From NCBI GenBank assembly GCA_027923965.1, contig AP026969.1, forward strand, positions 620,001 through 684,000: DNA of 64,000 bases, in the 5' to 3' direction. The notes below the pieces were generated by a model. The model searched no databases. It was not told the DNA's origin and was given only the letters and a program-made list of their open reading frames with translations. Both the position numbers and the translations under genes were made by a program. This document shows, piece by piece, positions 1-7,896 of this stretch. Each line of letters begins with the position of its first letter. The first letter of the stretch is position 1. The stretch is from Comamonadaceae bacterium OS-1 (GTDB taxonomy: Bacteria > Pseudomonadota > Gammaproteobacteria > Burkholderiales > Burkholderiaceae_C).

Positions 1-902
1 CCGCATTTGCCGACCCGGCCATCGACCTGGTCATCATCGCCACCAGCAACGCCAGCCACCACGCCCTGGCCCGGGCCGCACTGCTGGCGGGCAAGCACGT
101 GGTGGTGGACAAACCCTGCACCGTGACCCTGGCCGAGACCGAGGATTTGCTGGCCGTGGCCGCACAGCAGAACCGCATGCTCACCGTCTACCAGAACCGC
201 CGCTATGACGGCGACTTCTTCCTGCTACAGCAGGTGCTGGCCAGCGGGCAACTGGGGCGTATTACGCACTTCGAATCGCACTTTGACCGCTTCCGCCAGG
301 TCATCCCCGGCCGCTGGCGCGAGCAGGACATTCCCGGGTCGGACCTGTGGATGGACCTGGGCGCGCACCTGGTAGACCAGGCCCTGCAACTCTTCGGCGT
401 GCCCGACGGCCTGCTGCTCGACGTGGCCCGCCAGCGCGAAGGCACGCAAACCAACGACTACTTCCACGCCCAGTTGCGCTACCCCTCCCGCCACCCCGGC
501 CTGCGCGTGGTGTTGCACGCCAGCTCCTGCGTGGCCGCCAGCGGCCCGCGCTTTGTGCTGCACGGCACGGGGGGCTCGTTCACCAAGTTCGGGCTGGACA
601 CGCAAGAAGACACGCTCAAGGGCGGGGCCCGTCCACAGCTGGCCAACCTGGAAGATTGGGGCGGCGACCCGCTGCCCGGCCAACTGCTGCGCGTCAAAGA
701 TGGCCAGCACATCAGCTCCACCACGCCCGACACGCCCGGCAACTATCTGCAGTACTACGCCGGTGTGCGCGACTACCTGCTGGGCCAGTCCAGCGCCGCC
801 CCGGTGCCCCCGCAGCAGGTACGCCAGGTGATGGCGATGCTGGAGCGTGGCACGCAGAGCGCGGTGCAAGGCGGCTGGGTGACCACGGGCGACCTGGCTT
901 AA
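1..902 (+). CDS. Gfo/Idh/MocA family oxidoreductase (5' truncated)
   Basis: The gene enters from the left edge; the reading frame is open from base 3, and an internal ATG at 99 is not the true start. The visible part begins in the Rossmann fold with DLVIIATSNASHHALARAAL followed by AGKHVVVDKP, the cofactor-side motif of this family, in which the Lys of the E/DKP motif is the usual catalytic residue. The C-terminal substrate domain contains WREQ, DLWMDLGAHLVDQAL and a final helical segment. These NAD(P)-dependent enzymes act on sugars, inositols or related polyols in the cytoplasm; the substrate cannot be told from sequence. Its stop overlaps by 4 bp the end of the convergent antitoxin gene. 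Confidence 0.9.
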   Translation, partial: AFADPAIDLVIIATSNASHHALARAALLAGKHVVVDKPCTVTLAETEDLLAVAAQQNRMLTVYQNRRYDGDFFLLQQVLASGQLGRITHFESHFDRFRQVIPGRWREQDIPGSDLWMDLGAHLVDQALQLFGVPDGLLLDVARQREGTQTNDYFHAQLRYPSRHPGLRVVLHASSCVAASGPRFVLHGTGGSFTKFGLDTQEDTLKGGARPQLANLEDWGGDPLPGQLLRVKDGQHISSTTPDTPGNYLQYYAGVRDYLLGQSSAAPVPPQQVRQVMAMLERGTQSAVQGGWVTTGDLA

Positions 903-1165
903 ACCTGTTCGGAGTTGCCCTCAACCTCGTCGCCTGTGCGTGGTGCCTCACCCGTTGGGCGGGCCATCAACTGGTCAAACGCGGCCAGGTCGGCCCGTGC
1001 GCTGCGCTCGGGAAAGTAGACCTCGGCTTGCATCATGGCCAGTTTTTCTGCCACGGCAATGCTGACAAACTGGTTGATGCTGGTGCCGTCCTGTTTGCTC
1101 ATGCGCTCCACACCCGCGCGGATGGAGCGGGGCAAGCGCAAGGGGTAAGTGCTCAAACTGCTCAT
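899..1165 (-). CDS. Ribbon-helix-helix antitoxin (HicB-like)
   Basis: Eighty-eight residues. The N-terminus has the short beta-strand and two helices of ribbon-helix-helix DNA-binding antitoxins (YPLRLPRSIRAGVERMSKQD then TSINQFVSIAVAEKLAMM), followed by a charged C-terminal tail that would wrap the toxin. Its ATG overlaps the TGA of the upstream PIN-domain gene as ATGA (1162-1165), so the two are translationally coupled. Expected roles are neutralising the PIN nuclease and repressing the shared promoter near 1593-1614. The family assignment is good; the exact subfamily label is inferred. Confidence 0.8.
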   Translation of the reverse strand: MSSLSTYPLRLPRSIRAGVERMSKQDGTSINQFVSIAVAEKLAMMQAEVYFPERSARADLAAFDQLMARPTGEAPRTGDEVEGNSEQV

Positions 1166-1581
1166 GGCACACTCCTTAAAAATAGACCGGGTGGGGCCAA
1201 GCGCAGATGAAAGCGGCTGGCAGCATCGGCAAAATGCCGAAGATTGAAGTTGACCAAGGCATCGGCACTGGCATTGACTGCCGCCTCCAGCAACAGTTCA
1301 TCGGCGGGGTCACGCAACTGGGGTCGCCATAAAAAGTGCACCGCGACCGGCTCGGTAAAGCTGGCCAGCGCATCCAGAAAAATACCCACCTGCCTCAAAT
1401 CCAGGCCGGATGCCAAGACATGCTCTGGCCGCGTGCAAACCGCCTCGTATTCCATAAACAGGCTCACGCTGGCCGCCATGCGGATGTGGCCTGCCCGTGC
1501 CATGCGCACCAGTTCGGCGGATGCACCTGTCGGGCTGCGCAACGCGGCAACCACAACATCGGTGTCGAGCACAACTTTCAT
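1162..1581 (-). CDS. PIN-domain toxin, putative ribonuclease
   Basis: 139 residues, full length for the PIN toxin family. The first acidic residue lies in MKVVLDTDVVVAAL (D6/D8), a conserved Glu in SLFMEYEAVC near residue 46, then RDPADELLLEAAV near 94 and DALVNFNLRHF near 107 supply the remaining acidic/polar positions of the Mg-dependent active site. Such proteins cleave RNA. It is the first gene of the pair, the reverse of the common antitoxin-first order, and overlaps the antitoxin by 4 bp. A palindrome plus GTGAT repeats lies 12 bp upstream. Confidence 0.85.
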   Translation of the reverse strand: MKVVLDTDVVVAALRSPTGASAELVRMARAGHIRMAASVSLFMEYEAVCTRPEHVLASGLDLRQVGIFLDALASFTEPVAVHFLWRPQLRDPADELLLEAAVNASADALVNFNLRHFADAASRFHLRLAPPGLFLRSVP

Positions 1582-1592
1582 CCGTAAATAAT

Positions 1593-1614
1593 ATCACTAG
1601 TGATGTGATGTGAT
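1593..1614. promoter_or_regulatory. Probable toxin-antitoxin operator
   Basis: A perfect 12-bp palindrome ATCACTAGTGAT (1593-1604) runs into two further direct copies of GTGAT (1605-1609, 1610-1614). It lies 12 bp upstream of the PIN toxin start. Position and symmetry fit autorepression by the ribbon-helix-helix antitoxin; binding is inferred. Confidence 0.5.
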
Positions 1615-1660
1615 ACTTTCCATGCGGATGTGCTTTTGTTTCTGATTTTTGTAAGAAATA

Positions 1661-1709
1661 AGGCTTTATCGCTCTATTTATAAGCGCAACTAGCTACTAA
1701 ATAAATAGC
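1661..1709. repeat. Short dispersed intergenic palindromic element, copy 1
   Basis: Contains the pieces seen in the other copies in this window: a pyrimidine-rich GGCTTTATCGCT arm, an AAGCGC arm, TAGCTACT, and a final ATAAATAGC. Other copies are at 5044, 15401, 28391, 29127 and 40606. It occupies the spacer between the toxin-antitoxin pair and the DUF6502 gene. Confidence 0.55.
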
Positions 1710-1740
1710 AAAAAATACACCAAGATACATGTTTGTTAAA

Positions 1741-1761
1741 ATATGGGAAATATTCCCATAT
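1741..1761. promoter_or_regulatory. Perfect inverted repeat upstream of DUF6502 gene
   Basis: ATATGGGAA (1741-1749) and its exact reverse complement TTCCCATAT (1753-1761) are separated by ATA. It ends 11 bp before the ATG at 1773, overlaps the AT-rich stretch where a -10 box would lie, and takes the place of a recognisable ribosome-binding site. It is probably a repressor operator; the regulator is unknown. Confidence 0.5.
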
Positions 1762-1772
1762 AAACTCCAAAC

Positions 1773-2609
1773 ATGTCCGAAGCCTCCATTTCATCCCCCG
1801 GCCAGCCGGTGCTCACCCAGGTGCTGGCCATGCTGCAGCCGCTGGTGGTGTGGCTGCTGCGCTCGGGGGTGGGGTATACCGATTTGACGGCGGCGCTGAA
1901 GCCGGTGTTCCTGGAGGCGGCGCGGGCCGAACTGGCGCGTACCGGGGCCAAGCAGACGGATTCGGCCATCAGCCTGCTGTCGGGCGTGCACCGCAAGGAC
2001 GTGCGGGCTTCCGGCCAGTCTGCCCGTGCGGTGGACGTGCGTGCCCAGCTGGGCAAACCCACGCCCGCCAGCCAGGTGATGACGCGCTGGCTGGCCACCG
2101 ACCTGCCCGACACCCTGCCGTTCCATGGACCGGCACCTTCGTTCGAAGCCCTGGCCCGGTCGGTCTCCACCGACATGCACCCGCGTGCCGTGCTGCTGGA
2201 GCTGCTGCGCCTGGGCGTGGCCGACGAGCTGACCGATGGCAGCGTGCGCCTGTGCCGCCAGGCCTTTGTGCCCAACCCCGCGCTGGAGGAGTCGCGTCGC
2301 CTGCTGGCGGGCAGCGTGGCCGACCACATCGAGGCCGGGGTGCACAACCTCAGCGCGGGTGACGGCAAAACTTTTCTGGAACAAAGCGTGTTTGCCGACG
2401 GCCTGAGCGCCGCCTCGGCCCGGCAACTGGAGCAACTGGCCAACAGCCTGTGGCGCGACGTGCTGGCCGCCATGGTGCAGGCCGCCGTGCCGCTGTGCGA
2501 ACAGGACGAGCCCGCCGGAGGCGACCAGCGCATCCGCCTGGGCATGTTCTGCCTGACCGCGCCGATGGACGGCACCCCCGCCATCACACCCCCTAAAACC
2601 TCCGATTGA
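1773..2609 (+). CDS. DUF6502 family protein
   Basis: 278 residues, soluble, no signal peptide. The N-terminal third (QVLAMLQPLVVWLLRSGVGYTDLTAALKPVFLEAAR) and the segment with SLLSGVHRKDVR resemble a winged-helix-like module found in DUF6502 proteins of Betaproteobacteria; the middle part (PRAVLLELLRLGVADELTDG) is also characteristic. Function is unknown; a regulatory role is only a guess from the helix-turn-helix-like start. It is followed 10 bp later by a DUF5666 lipoprotein and then an intradiol-dioxygenase-like lipoprotein, so the three probably form one transcript. Confidence 0.75.
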   Translation: MSEASISSPGQPVLTQVLAMLQPLVVWLLRSGVGYTDLTAALKPVFLEAARAELARTGAKQTDSAISLLSGVHRKDVRASGQSARAVDVRAQLGKPTPASQVMTRWLATDLPDTLPFHGPAPSFEALARSVSTDMHPRAVLLELLRLGVADELTDGSVRLCRQAFVPNPALEESRRLLAGSVADHIEAGVHNLSAGDGKTFLEQSVFADGLSAASARQLEQLANSLWRDVLAAMVQAAVPLCEQDEPAGGDQRIRLGMFCLTAPMDGTPAITPPKTSD

Positions 2610-2619
2610 GACGACTGCT

Positions 2620-4104
2620 ATGCATACCAACGCTCTCCGCCGCCCCCGAGGCTGGCTCTACGCCATCAGCATGGGCCTGGCCGTGCTGGTCCTCAGCCTG
2701 CTGCTGGATGCCTGCGGCGGCGGCCTGGACGTGGCGGGCGTGGGCAGCGGCGGCACCGGCGTGGCCAGCGGCACCGTCAGTGGTTTTGGCAGCGTGATCG
2801 TGGACGGCGTGGAATACGCCGACACCAGCGCCACCGTGCAGCGCCAGGATGCCAGCGGCAGCCTGCGCAACACCGACGTAGCCCTGGGCCAGCGCGTGCG
2901 CTTGACCTACCAAACCAGCAACACCGCGCAAGCCATCGAAGTGGTGGCGCAACTCATCGGCCCCGTCAGCGCCGCGCCCGATGCGAATGGCTGGATGCAG
3001 GTGCTGGGCCAATGGGTGCGCGTGGTCAACACCACCCTGGACCCCACCCGCAGCGACCCCACCGTGCTGGCGGGCTACGGCAGCAGCAATGTCGATGTCA
3101 ACGCCATCGCCAGCGCCGACCCGGTGGAAGTGTTTGGCACCTGGGTGTGGGACGGCAGCAAATCGGCCTACGTGCTGGTGGCCACCCGCATCGAAAAACT
3201 CGCCGCCATGCCCGACCCGGTACAGCTCGGCGGTGTGGTGCAGGGCCTGTCCAGCATCGGTTTCCGGCTGAATGCGCCTAGTGGCACCCTGGTGCAGTCC
3301 AGCACGCTGCCCACCGGTTTGGCCAACGGCCAGGTGGTGCAGGTGTGGACACGCTCTGCGGCCACCAGCCCGGTCATCGCCAGCCGCGTGCTGCGCTCCG
3401 AGACCAGCGTGGCCGACCTGGCCAGCCAGCAATCGCTGCGCCTGGGGGGGCTGGCCACCCAATATGACGCGGTCACCCGGACCGTAGTGGTGCAGGGCAC
3501 GGCGGTGCAACTTGCCAGTGGCGTGGTGGTCGATACCGCCGCCCTGGCGCGGGGCGAATTCGTCAGCTTGCAGGTGCAACGCGTAGGCGATGCCCTGGTG
3601 GCCAGCGCCGCCAGCGTGCGCAGCGGCACCGCGGGCCATGGCGACCCGGGCGACCTGGGCCGCACCACGGTGCTGATGGGCGTGACCAGCGGCATCGACT
3701 GGACAGCCAGCAGCGTGCGTTTCATCCTGCGCGGCGTGGATGTGCAAGCCACTGCGGCCACCATCGCCAGCAGTTGCCGCAGTGTGCCGCTGGCCAGCGA
3801 TGTGTCGGTGCGCGTGGAAGGCCAGGCGCAAGCCCCCGGCCAGCCCGTCACCGCCACCCAGGTGACCTGCAGCCTGGCCGTGGCTGCCGACGCGGTGGTG
3901 CAGCGCCAGGGCAGCGTGCTCAGCGCCAACACCACCACCCGCAGCCTGGTACTGCGCACCGCCCAGGGTGATATTTCCGCCACCTGGGACAGCAAAACCT
4001 ACTTTGCCCAAAGCCCCGACACCCTGGTCGGCACCCAGGTGCAGGCCGAGGGTCTGCTCAGCGGCAGCACCCTGCAACTGCGCACGGTGCGCCTGGCCCC
4101 TTGA
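2620..4104 (+). CDS. DUF5666 domain lipoprotein
   Basis: 494 residues. The N-terminus is a lipoprotein signal: basic start, hydrophobic stretch, then lipobox LLLDAC with the Cys near residue 32 followed by GGG. The mature part is built of repeated small beta domains (SGFGSVIVDGVEY, LGQRVRLTY, VVAQLIGPV and later VVVQGTAVQL, LVASAASVRSG) as in DUF5666 proteins. It is rich in Ser, Thr, Val and Ala and nearly free of Cys, as expected for an envelope protein. No enzymatic motif is visible. It probably sits in the inner or outer membrane facing the periplasm; the role is unknown. Confidence 0.75.
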   Translation: MHTNALRRPRGWLYAISMGLAVLVLSLLLDACGGGLDVAGVGSGGTGVASGTVSGFGSVIVDGVEYADTSATVQRQDASGSLRNTDVALGQRVRLTYQTSNTAQAIEVVAQLIGPVSAAPDANGWMQVLGQWVRVVNTTLDPTRSDPTVLAGYGSSNVDVNAIASADPVEVFGTWVWDGSKSAYVLVATRIEKLAAMPDPVQLGGVVQGLSSIGFRLNAPSGTLVQSSTLPTGLANGQVVQVWTRSAATSPVIASRVLRSETSVADLASQQSLRLGGLATQYDAVTRTVVVQGTAVQLASGVVVDTAALARGEFVSLQVQRVGDALVASAASVRSGTAGHGDPGDLGRTTVLMGVTSGIDWTASSVRFILRGVDVQATAATIASSCRSVPLASDVSVRVEGQAQAPGQPVTATQVTCSLAVAADAVVQRQGSVLSANTTTRSLVLRTAQGDISATWDSKTYFAQSPDTLVGTQVQAEGLLSGSTLQLRTVRLAP

Positions 4105-4144
4105 CATACCGCCCTAAATCCCCACTACCCACAAAGGAGAAAAC

Positions 4145-5032
4145 ATGCCCATCGAACAAGCCCAACACCACGACCATGGCCTGGCCCACGACCTGGAAAC
4201 CCTGGGCCAGATGCTGACTGAGCGCCGCCGCGCCCTGCGCTGGCTGGCCGTGGGCAGCGTCGCCCCGCTGGGCCTGGTGGCCTGCGGCGGCGGCAGCAGT
4301 GACAGCACCGGGACGGCGGCGACCAGCACCACCACCACCACGACCACAACAACCAGCACAGGCACCACCACCACCACAGTCGGCTCCTGCACCAACATCA
4401 ACAGCGAAACCGCGGGCCCCTACCCCGGCGACGGCACCAACAGCGCCAACGGCAGCGTGCAAAACGCCTTGCTGCTCTCGGGCATCAACCGCAGCGACAT
4501 CCGCTCCAGCATTGTGAGTTCCAGCACCACGGCGGCCGGCATCGTGTTGACGGTCACGCTCACGCTCGTCAACACCAGTTCCAGTTGCGCCAGCCTGGCG
4601 GGCTACGCCATCTACCTCTGGCACTGCAACCGCGACGGCAAATACTCGATGTACGACCTGCCCACCGAGAACTACCTGCGCGGCGTGCAGGTAACCGACA
4701 GCAACGGCAGCGTCACCTTCACTACCGTCTTCCCCGGCTGCTACAGCGGGCGCATGCCGCACATCCACTTCGAGGTGTACTCCAGCATCGCTGCGGCCAC
4801 CACCACGCCTGCGGGCGACCAGGTGCGCACCTCGCAGATCGCCTTGCCCACGGCGGTGTGCAGCGCCGTCTACGCCACCACCGGCTACTCGGCCAGCGTG
4901 GCGAATCTGGCCGCCACCAGCTTTGCCACCGACAACGTGTTCAGCGACGGCACCAGCACCCAGATGGCCACGGTGACCGGCAGTACCAGCGCGGGTTATG
5001 CGGCATCGCTGGTGGTGGGCATCTCGGCCTGA
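4145..5032 (+). CDS. Intradiol-dioxygenase-like lipoprotein
   Basis: 295 residues. A Tat-like ERRRALRWLAVGS leads to a lipobox GLVAC near residue 43, then a Ser/Thr linker that is almost pure Thr, then an intradiol ring-cleavage dioxygenase fold: ETAGPYPGDG, YAIYLWHCNRDGKYSMYD and FPGCYSGRMPHIHFEVY. The last motif supplies one Tyr and both His ligands of the Fe(III) site; the other Tyr probably lies in YSMYD or ENYLRG. Classical family members cleave catechols in the cytoplasm; exported versions have no known substrate. AAAGGAG just before the ATG gives a strong ribosome-binding site. Confidence 0.82.
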   Translation: MPIEQAQHHDHGLAHDLETLGQMLTERRRALRWLAVGSVAPLGLVACGGGSSDSTGTAATSTTTTTTTTTSTGTTTTTVGSCTNINSETAGPYPGDGTNSANGSVQNALLLSGINRSDIRSSIVSSSTTAAGIVLTVTLTLVNTSSSCASLAGYAIYLWHCNRDGKYSMYDLPTENYLRGVQVTDSNGSVTFTTVFPGCYSGRMPHIHFEVYSSIAAATTTPAGDQVRTSQIALPTAVCSAVYATTGYSASVANLAATSFATDNVFSDGTSTQMATVTGSTSAGYAASLVVGISA

Positions 5033-5043
5033 AATCTGAATGC

Positions 5044-5096
5044 TCTATTTTTAATAGCTGCTCGTGCTTACTGGATAAGCACAGGCTGCCGATTTC
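5044..5096. repeat. Short dispersed intergenic palindromic element, copy 2
   Basis: Contains AATAGCTGCT followed by GTGCTTA (5064-5070), a 5-bp loop and TAAGCAC (5076-5082), a perfect stem. It lies between the convergent dioxygenase-like and smr genes and could act as their shared transcript end. Confidence 0.65.
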
Positions 5097-5107
5097 TTAT
5101 ATATCGG

Positions 5108-5746
5108 CTAGCCGGGCTGCAACAGCACCAGCAGCGCCCCCGCGCCGCCCTCCATGGGCCGGGCCTGCACAAAGGCCAGCACCTCGTTCTTCTGTACCAG
5201 CCAGTTGCGCACCTTGCCCTTGAGCACCGGGGTTTTGCCGGGTGAGCTCAGGCCCTTGCCGTGCACCACGCGCACGCAGCGGATGCCGTGCTTGTGCGCA
5301 TCGCGGATAAAGCCCGACAAGGCATCGCGCGCTGCGTCGCTGCGCAGGCCGTGCAGGTCGAGCTGGCGCTGGATGGCCCACTCGCCCTTGCGCAGGCGCT
5401 GCAGCACGTCAATGCCGATGCCGGGGCGGCGGTAGCTCAGCGTTTCGTCGGTTTCCAGCAGGCTGCTGGCATCGAAGCCGTCGCTGATGGCCTCCACCAG
5501 CACGGCCTGCTCGTCCAGTTGCAGTTGCGTGGCGATCGGCTCGGGTGGCTTCTTTTTCAGCAGCGCCTGGCGCATGTCGGGCAAGCGGTGCACGGCCCCG
5601 GCGGCCTGCACAAAAAGGTTCTTCTGGGCGGCTAGGCGGCGCTGGGCCTCCAGTTTGGTCACACGCTGGGCCTCCGCCAGGGCCGCCGCCTCGGCAATCG
5701 ATTTCTGGATTTTTTTCAAATCCTGGAGCGAGGTGATCTTCATCAA
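5108..5746 (-). CDS. Smr domain protein
   Basis: 212 residues. An N-terminal charged, probably coiled-coil region (1-45) precedes a C-terminal Smr domain with its signature motifs LDLHG (129-133), VVHGKG (160-165) and a late GGAGAL (200-205). Smr domains are small nucleases acting on DNA or RNA and occur in MutS2 and in stand-alone proteins such as this one. Its start overlaps the radC stop as ATGA, so the two genes are coupled. The substrate cannot be inferred. Confidence 0.88.
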   Translation of the reverse strand: MMKITSLQDLKKIQKSIAEAAALAEAQRVTKLEAQRRLAAQKNLFVQAAGAVHRLPDMRQALLKKKPPEPIATQLQLDEQAVLVEAISDGFDASSLLETDETLSYRRPGIGIDVLQRLRKGEWAIQRQLDLHGLRSDAARDALSGFIRDAHKHGIRCVRVVHGKGLSSPGKTPVLKGKVRNWLVQKNEVLAFVQARPMEGGAGALLVLLQPG

Positions 5747-6432
5747 AGCATGCCTTTTTCGGCCATGGAAAACGCCTCACCGGCGGCGACGACGATGTGG
5801 TCGAGCACCCGCACGTCGATCAGCGCCAGCGCGGCGCGCAGGTTGTGGGTCAGGGCTTCGTCGGCGGGCGAGGGCTGCACCGAGCCGCTGGGGTGGTTGT
5901 GGGCCAGCACCACGCTGGCGGCCTGGTGGTGCAGGGCGCGCAGCACCACTTCGCGGGGATACACGCTGGTCTGCGTCAGCGTGCCGCGAAACAGCTCCTC
6001 CATGGCCAGCAGACGGTAGCTGGCATCCATAAACAGCACCGCAAACACCTCGTGGGCCTTGCCCGCCAGGTGCAGCTGCACATAGTGCTTGAGCGCCTGC
6101 GGGTCGTTGAACACGTCGCGCTCCTGCAGTTTCTGCGCCATGGCGCGGCGGGCCAGCTCCAGCACCGCCACGATCTCGGCCCGCTTGGCCGGACCCAGGC
6201 CTTTGATGCGCTTGAGGTCATCCGCCGTTGCGTTGAGCAGCCCGGCAATGCCGTCAAAGCCGCCGCTGGCGGGTAGTTGCAGTAATTCGTGCGCCATCTG
6301 CATCACGCCCTTGCCCGCAATGCCGGTGCGCAGCAGGATGGCCAGCAGCTCCACATCGCTCAGGGCCGCAGCGCCGCGCGCCAAAAGCTTTTCGCGCGGA
6401 CGGGCATCAGGGGGGAGGTCTTTGAGGGGCAT
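5743..6432 (-). CDS. radC: RadC family JAMM/MPN+ protein
   Basis: 229 residues, normal length. A helix-hairpin-helix segment ([12 protein letters not shown], 76-87) is followed by the metalloprotease-like core with the JAMM motif HNHPSG (178-183), Ser188 and Asp191. Despite the name, a direct DNA-repair role has been doubted and the true substrate is unknown. It is first in a two-gene unit with smr. In related bacteria radC usually lies divergent from fkpB; here a seven-kb sugar cassette separates them and a relic of the fkpB start remains just upstream (6459-6493). Confidence 0.93.
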   Translation of the reverse strand: MPLKDLPPDARPREKLLARGAAALSDVELLAILLRTGIAGKGVMQMAHELLQLPASGGFDGIAGLLNATADDLKRIKGLGPAKRAEIVAVLELARRAMAQKLQERDVFNDPQALKHYVQLHLAGKAHEVFAVLFMDASYRLLAMEELFRGTLTQTSVYPREVVLRALHHQAASVVLAHNHPSGSVQPSPADEALTHNLRAALALIDVRVLDHIVVAAGEAFSMAEKGML

Positions 6433-6458
6433 GGGGAAGGCTTGGAGAAAGGCGCGGC

Positions 6459-6493
6459 AACAGCGCCCAGTTTACCGAGACTCCCATGCCCTC
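6459..6493 (+). pseudogene. Relic of the fkpB start region
   Basis: Thirty of 35 bases match 13589-13623, the leader and start of fkpB, and all five differences are C/T transitions. The conserved pieces are AGCGCCCAG, CGAGACT and ATGCCCTC, so the relic still reads Met-Pro-Ser. No FKBP coding sequence follows. It marks the left edge of the inserted sucrose cassette. Confidence 0.7.
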
Positions 6494-6495
6494 CG

Positions 6496-7896
6496 CTAAG
6501 CAACCGCCGTGCGTGGCTCCGCGTAGATGCTACCCATGCTCCAGGCCTGTAGCACCAGATCCACATCGCCGTCGGCAAAGGCCGAACCCTCAACGCTGTC
6601 TTCAGCTTGCGGATAGACGCGGGTGGCCAGGCAAAGGCGGTCGTTGGCGTAGACCTCCAGCACACTGGCATCGAGCAGTACGCGCAAGTGCAGGTCTTCG
6701 CCCGGGTCCAGGTCGAGCTGGGTACAGACATCCTGGCGGCGCACCTTGCTGTCGGTGGAACTGCGCCCGCGCTCGATGCTGAGGCGGCGCGCGTCGGGCC
6801 AAAAAACGATACGGGTGGCTTCGCTGCCATCGGGCGCGGCGAGCAGGGTGAGGCCGAGCTTGTGCTGGTCGCGCACCCTGCGCATCGTGAAAGTGGCCTC
6901 GATGTCGAGGTGCCGACCTGCAAAGGTCCGCAGCACGCCGCGCGTAGCGCCGGTGGTGTGTATGGCGATGGGTGCCTGGCGCAGCGTAGCGATTTCTGCC
7001 ACCGGGCGCAGGTTCAGGCGGCCGCGCGGGTCCAGCGACAGCACGCGTGGCACAGTCATGGCACCAGCCCAGCCGTCGGCATCGATGCGCTCTTGCTCGC
7101 GCTGCTCGTTCATCCAGGCCCACTGGAGTGCCCGACCGTCGGGTCCTTGCATGGTCAGGTGCGCGAAGCTACCGGCCTCGGGGTCGAGCACGCCTTCCGA
7201 TTCGGGGATGAAAACTTCGTTCTCGAAGCGGCCCACGAACCAGTGCACGCCCAGGCCCAGCCAGATCGACACGGTCAGCACCCATTTGTCCCCCAGGGGG
7301 AAGAAGTTCGGGCATTCCCACATCCGCCCGGACGCCAGGGTGGCTGCGGTGTAGAGCGGGCCGCGGTAGTCCCAGGCGATGCCGTCTTCGCTACGGTAGA
7401 GCAGGGCCTGGCCGCGTTCGTGGCGCAGCGACGCACCCACCACCATGTACCAGTACCCCGCGTGCTGGAACACATAGGGGTCGCGGAAGTCATGCGGCTC
7501 CACGCCCTCGGGCGGGGTGTAGAGGGTGCGCTCGGGCTGCAGGGTCCAGCGTTGCAGGTCGGCGCTGGTGGCGGTGCACTGTACCTGGCGCTCGGGCGTG
7601 AAGCCGGTGTAGTAGAGCGTGGGCTGGCCGTCCACCAGCGCGAAGCTGCCGGAAAAGCAGCCACCGGCATCGGGGCTGCCCGGCGTGGGGGCCAGGGCCA
7701 GGGGCTCGTCGCGCCAGGTCACCAGGTCAGCGCTGCTGGTGTGGCCCCAGTGGATGTCGCCCCATTGGTTGGCGTTCGGGTTGTACTGGTAGTACAGGTG
7801 GTAGCGGCCACCGTGGAAGCACAGGCCGTTGGGGTCGTTGATCCAGTGGCTGGGGGCGGTGAAATGAAAGCGTGGGCGGTGCATGTCAGAGTTCAT
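6496..7896 (-). CDS. Glycoside hydrolase family 32 (sucrose / beta-fructoside hydrolase)
   Basis: 466 residues, typical for bacterial GH32. All three catalytic motifs are present: WINDPNG (18-24) with the nucleophile Asp21, FRDP (137-140) with the transition-state Asp, and WECP (193-196) with the acid/base Glu. The C-terminal beta-sandwich follows (TFTMRRVRDQHKLGLTLL). No signal peptide is present, so it acts in the cytoplasm, probably hydrolysing sucrose or short fructosides delivered by the ABC importer at 9200-13539. Its start overlaps the stop of the LacI gene as ATGA. An internal Met at residue 5 is an alternative start. Confidence 0.92.
   Translation of the reverse strand: MNSDMHRPRFHFTAPSHWINDPNGLCFHGGRYHLYYQYNPNANQWGDIHWGHTSSADLVTWRDEPLALAPTPGSPDAGGCFSGSFALVDGQPTLYYTGFTPERQVQCTATSADLQRWTLQPERTLYTPPEGVEPHDFRDPYVFQHAGYWYMVVGASLRHERGQALLYRSEDGIAWDYRGPLYTAATLASGRMWECPNFFPLGDKWVLTVSIWLGLGVHWFVGRFENEVFIPESEGVLDPEAGSFAHLTMQGPDGRALQWAWMNEQREQERIDADGWAGAMTVPRVLSLDPRGRLNLRPVAEIATLRQAPIAIHTTGATRGVLRTFAGRHLDIEATFTMRRVRDQHKLGLTLLAAPDGSEATRIVFWPDARRLSIERGRSSTDSKVRRQDVCTQLDLDPGEDLHLRVLLDASVLEVYANDRLCLATRVYPQAEDSVEGSAFADGDVDLVLQAWSMGSIYAEPRTAVA

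Noticed and set aside
2593..4107. Long open frame antisense to the DUF5666 gene
   Set aside because: It is His/Gly/Ala-rich, a codon-composition shadow of a high-GC gene, and has no recognisable domain; the plus-strand gene has a clear lipobox.
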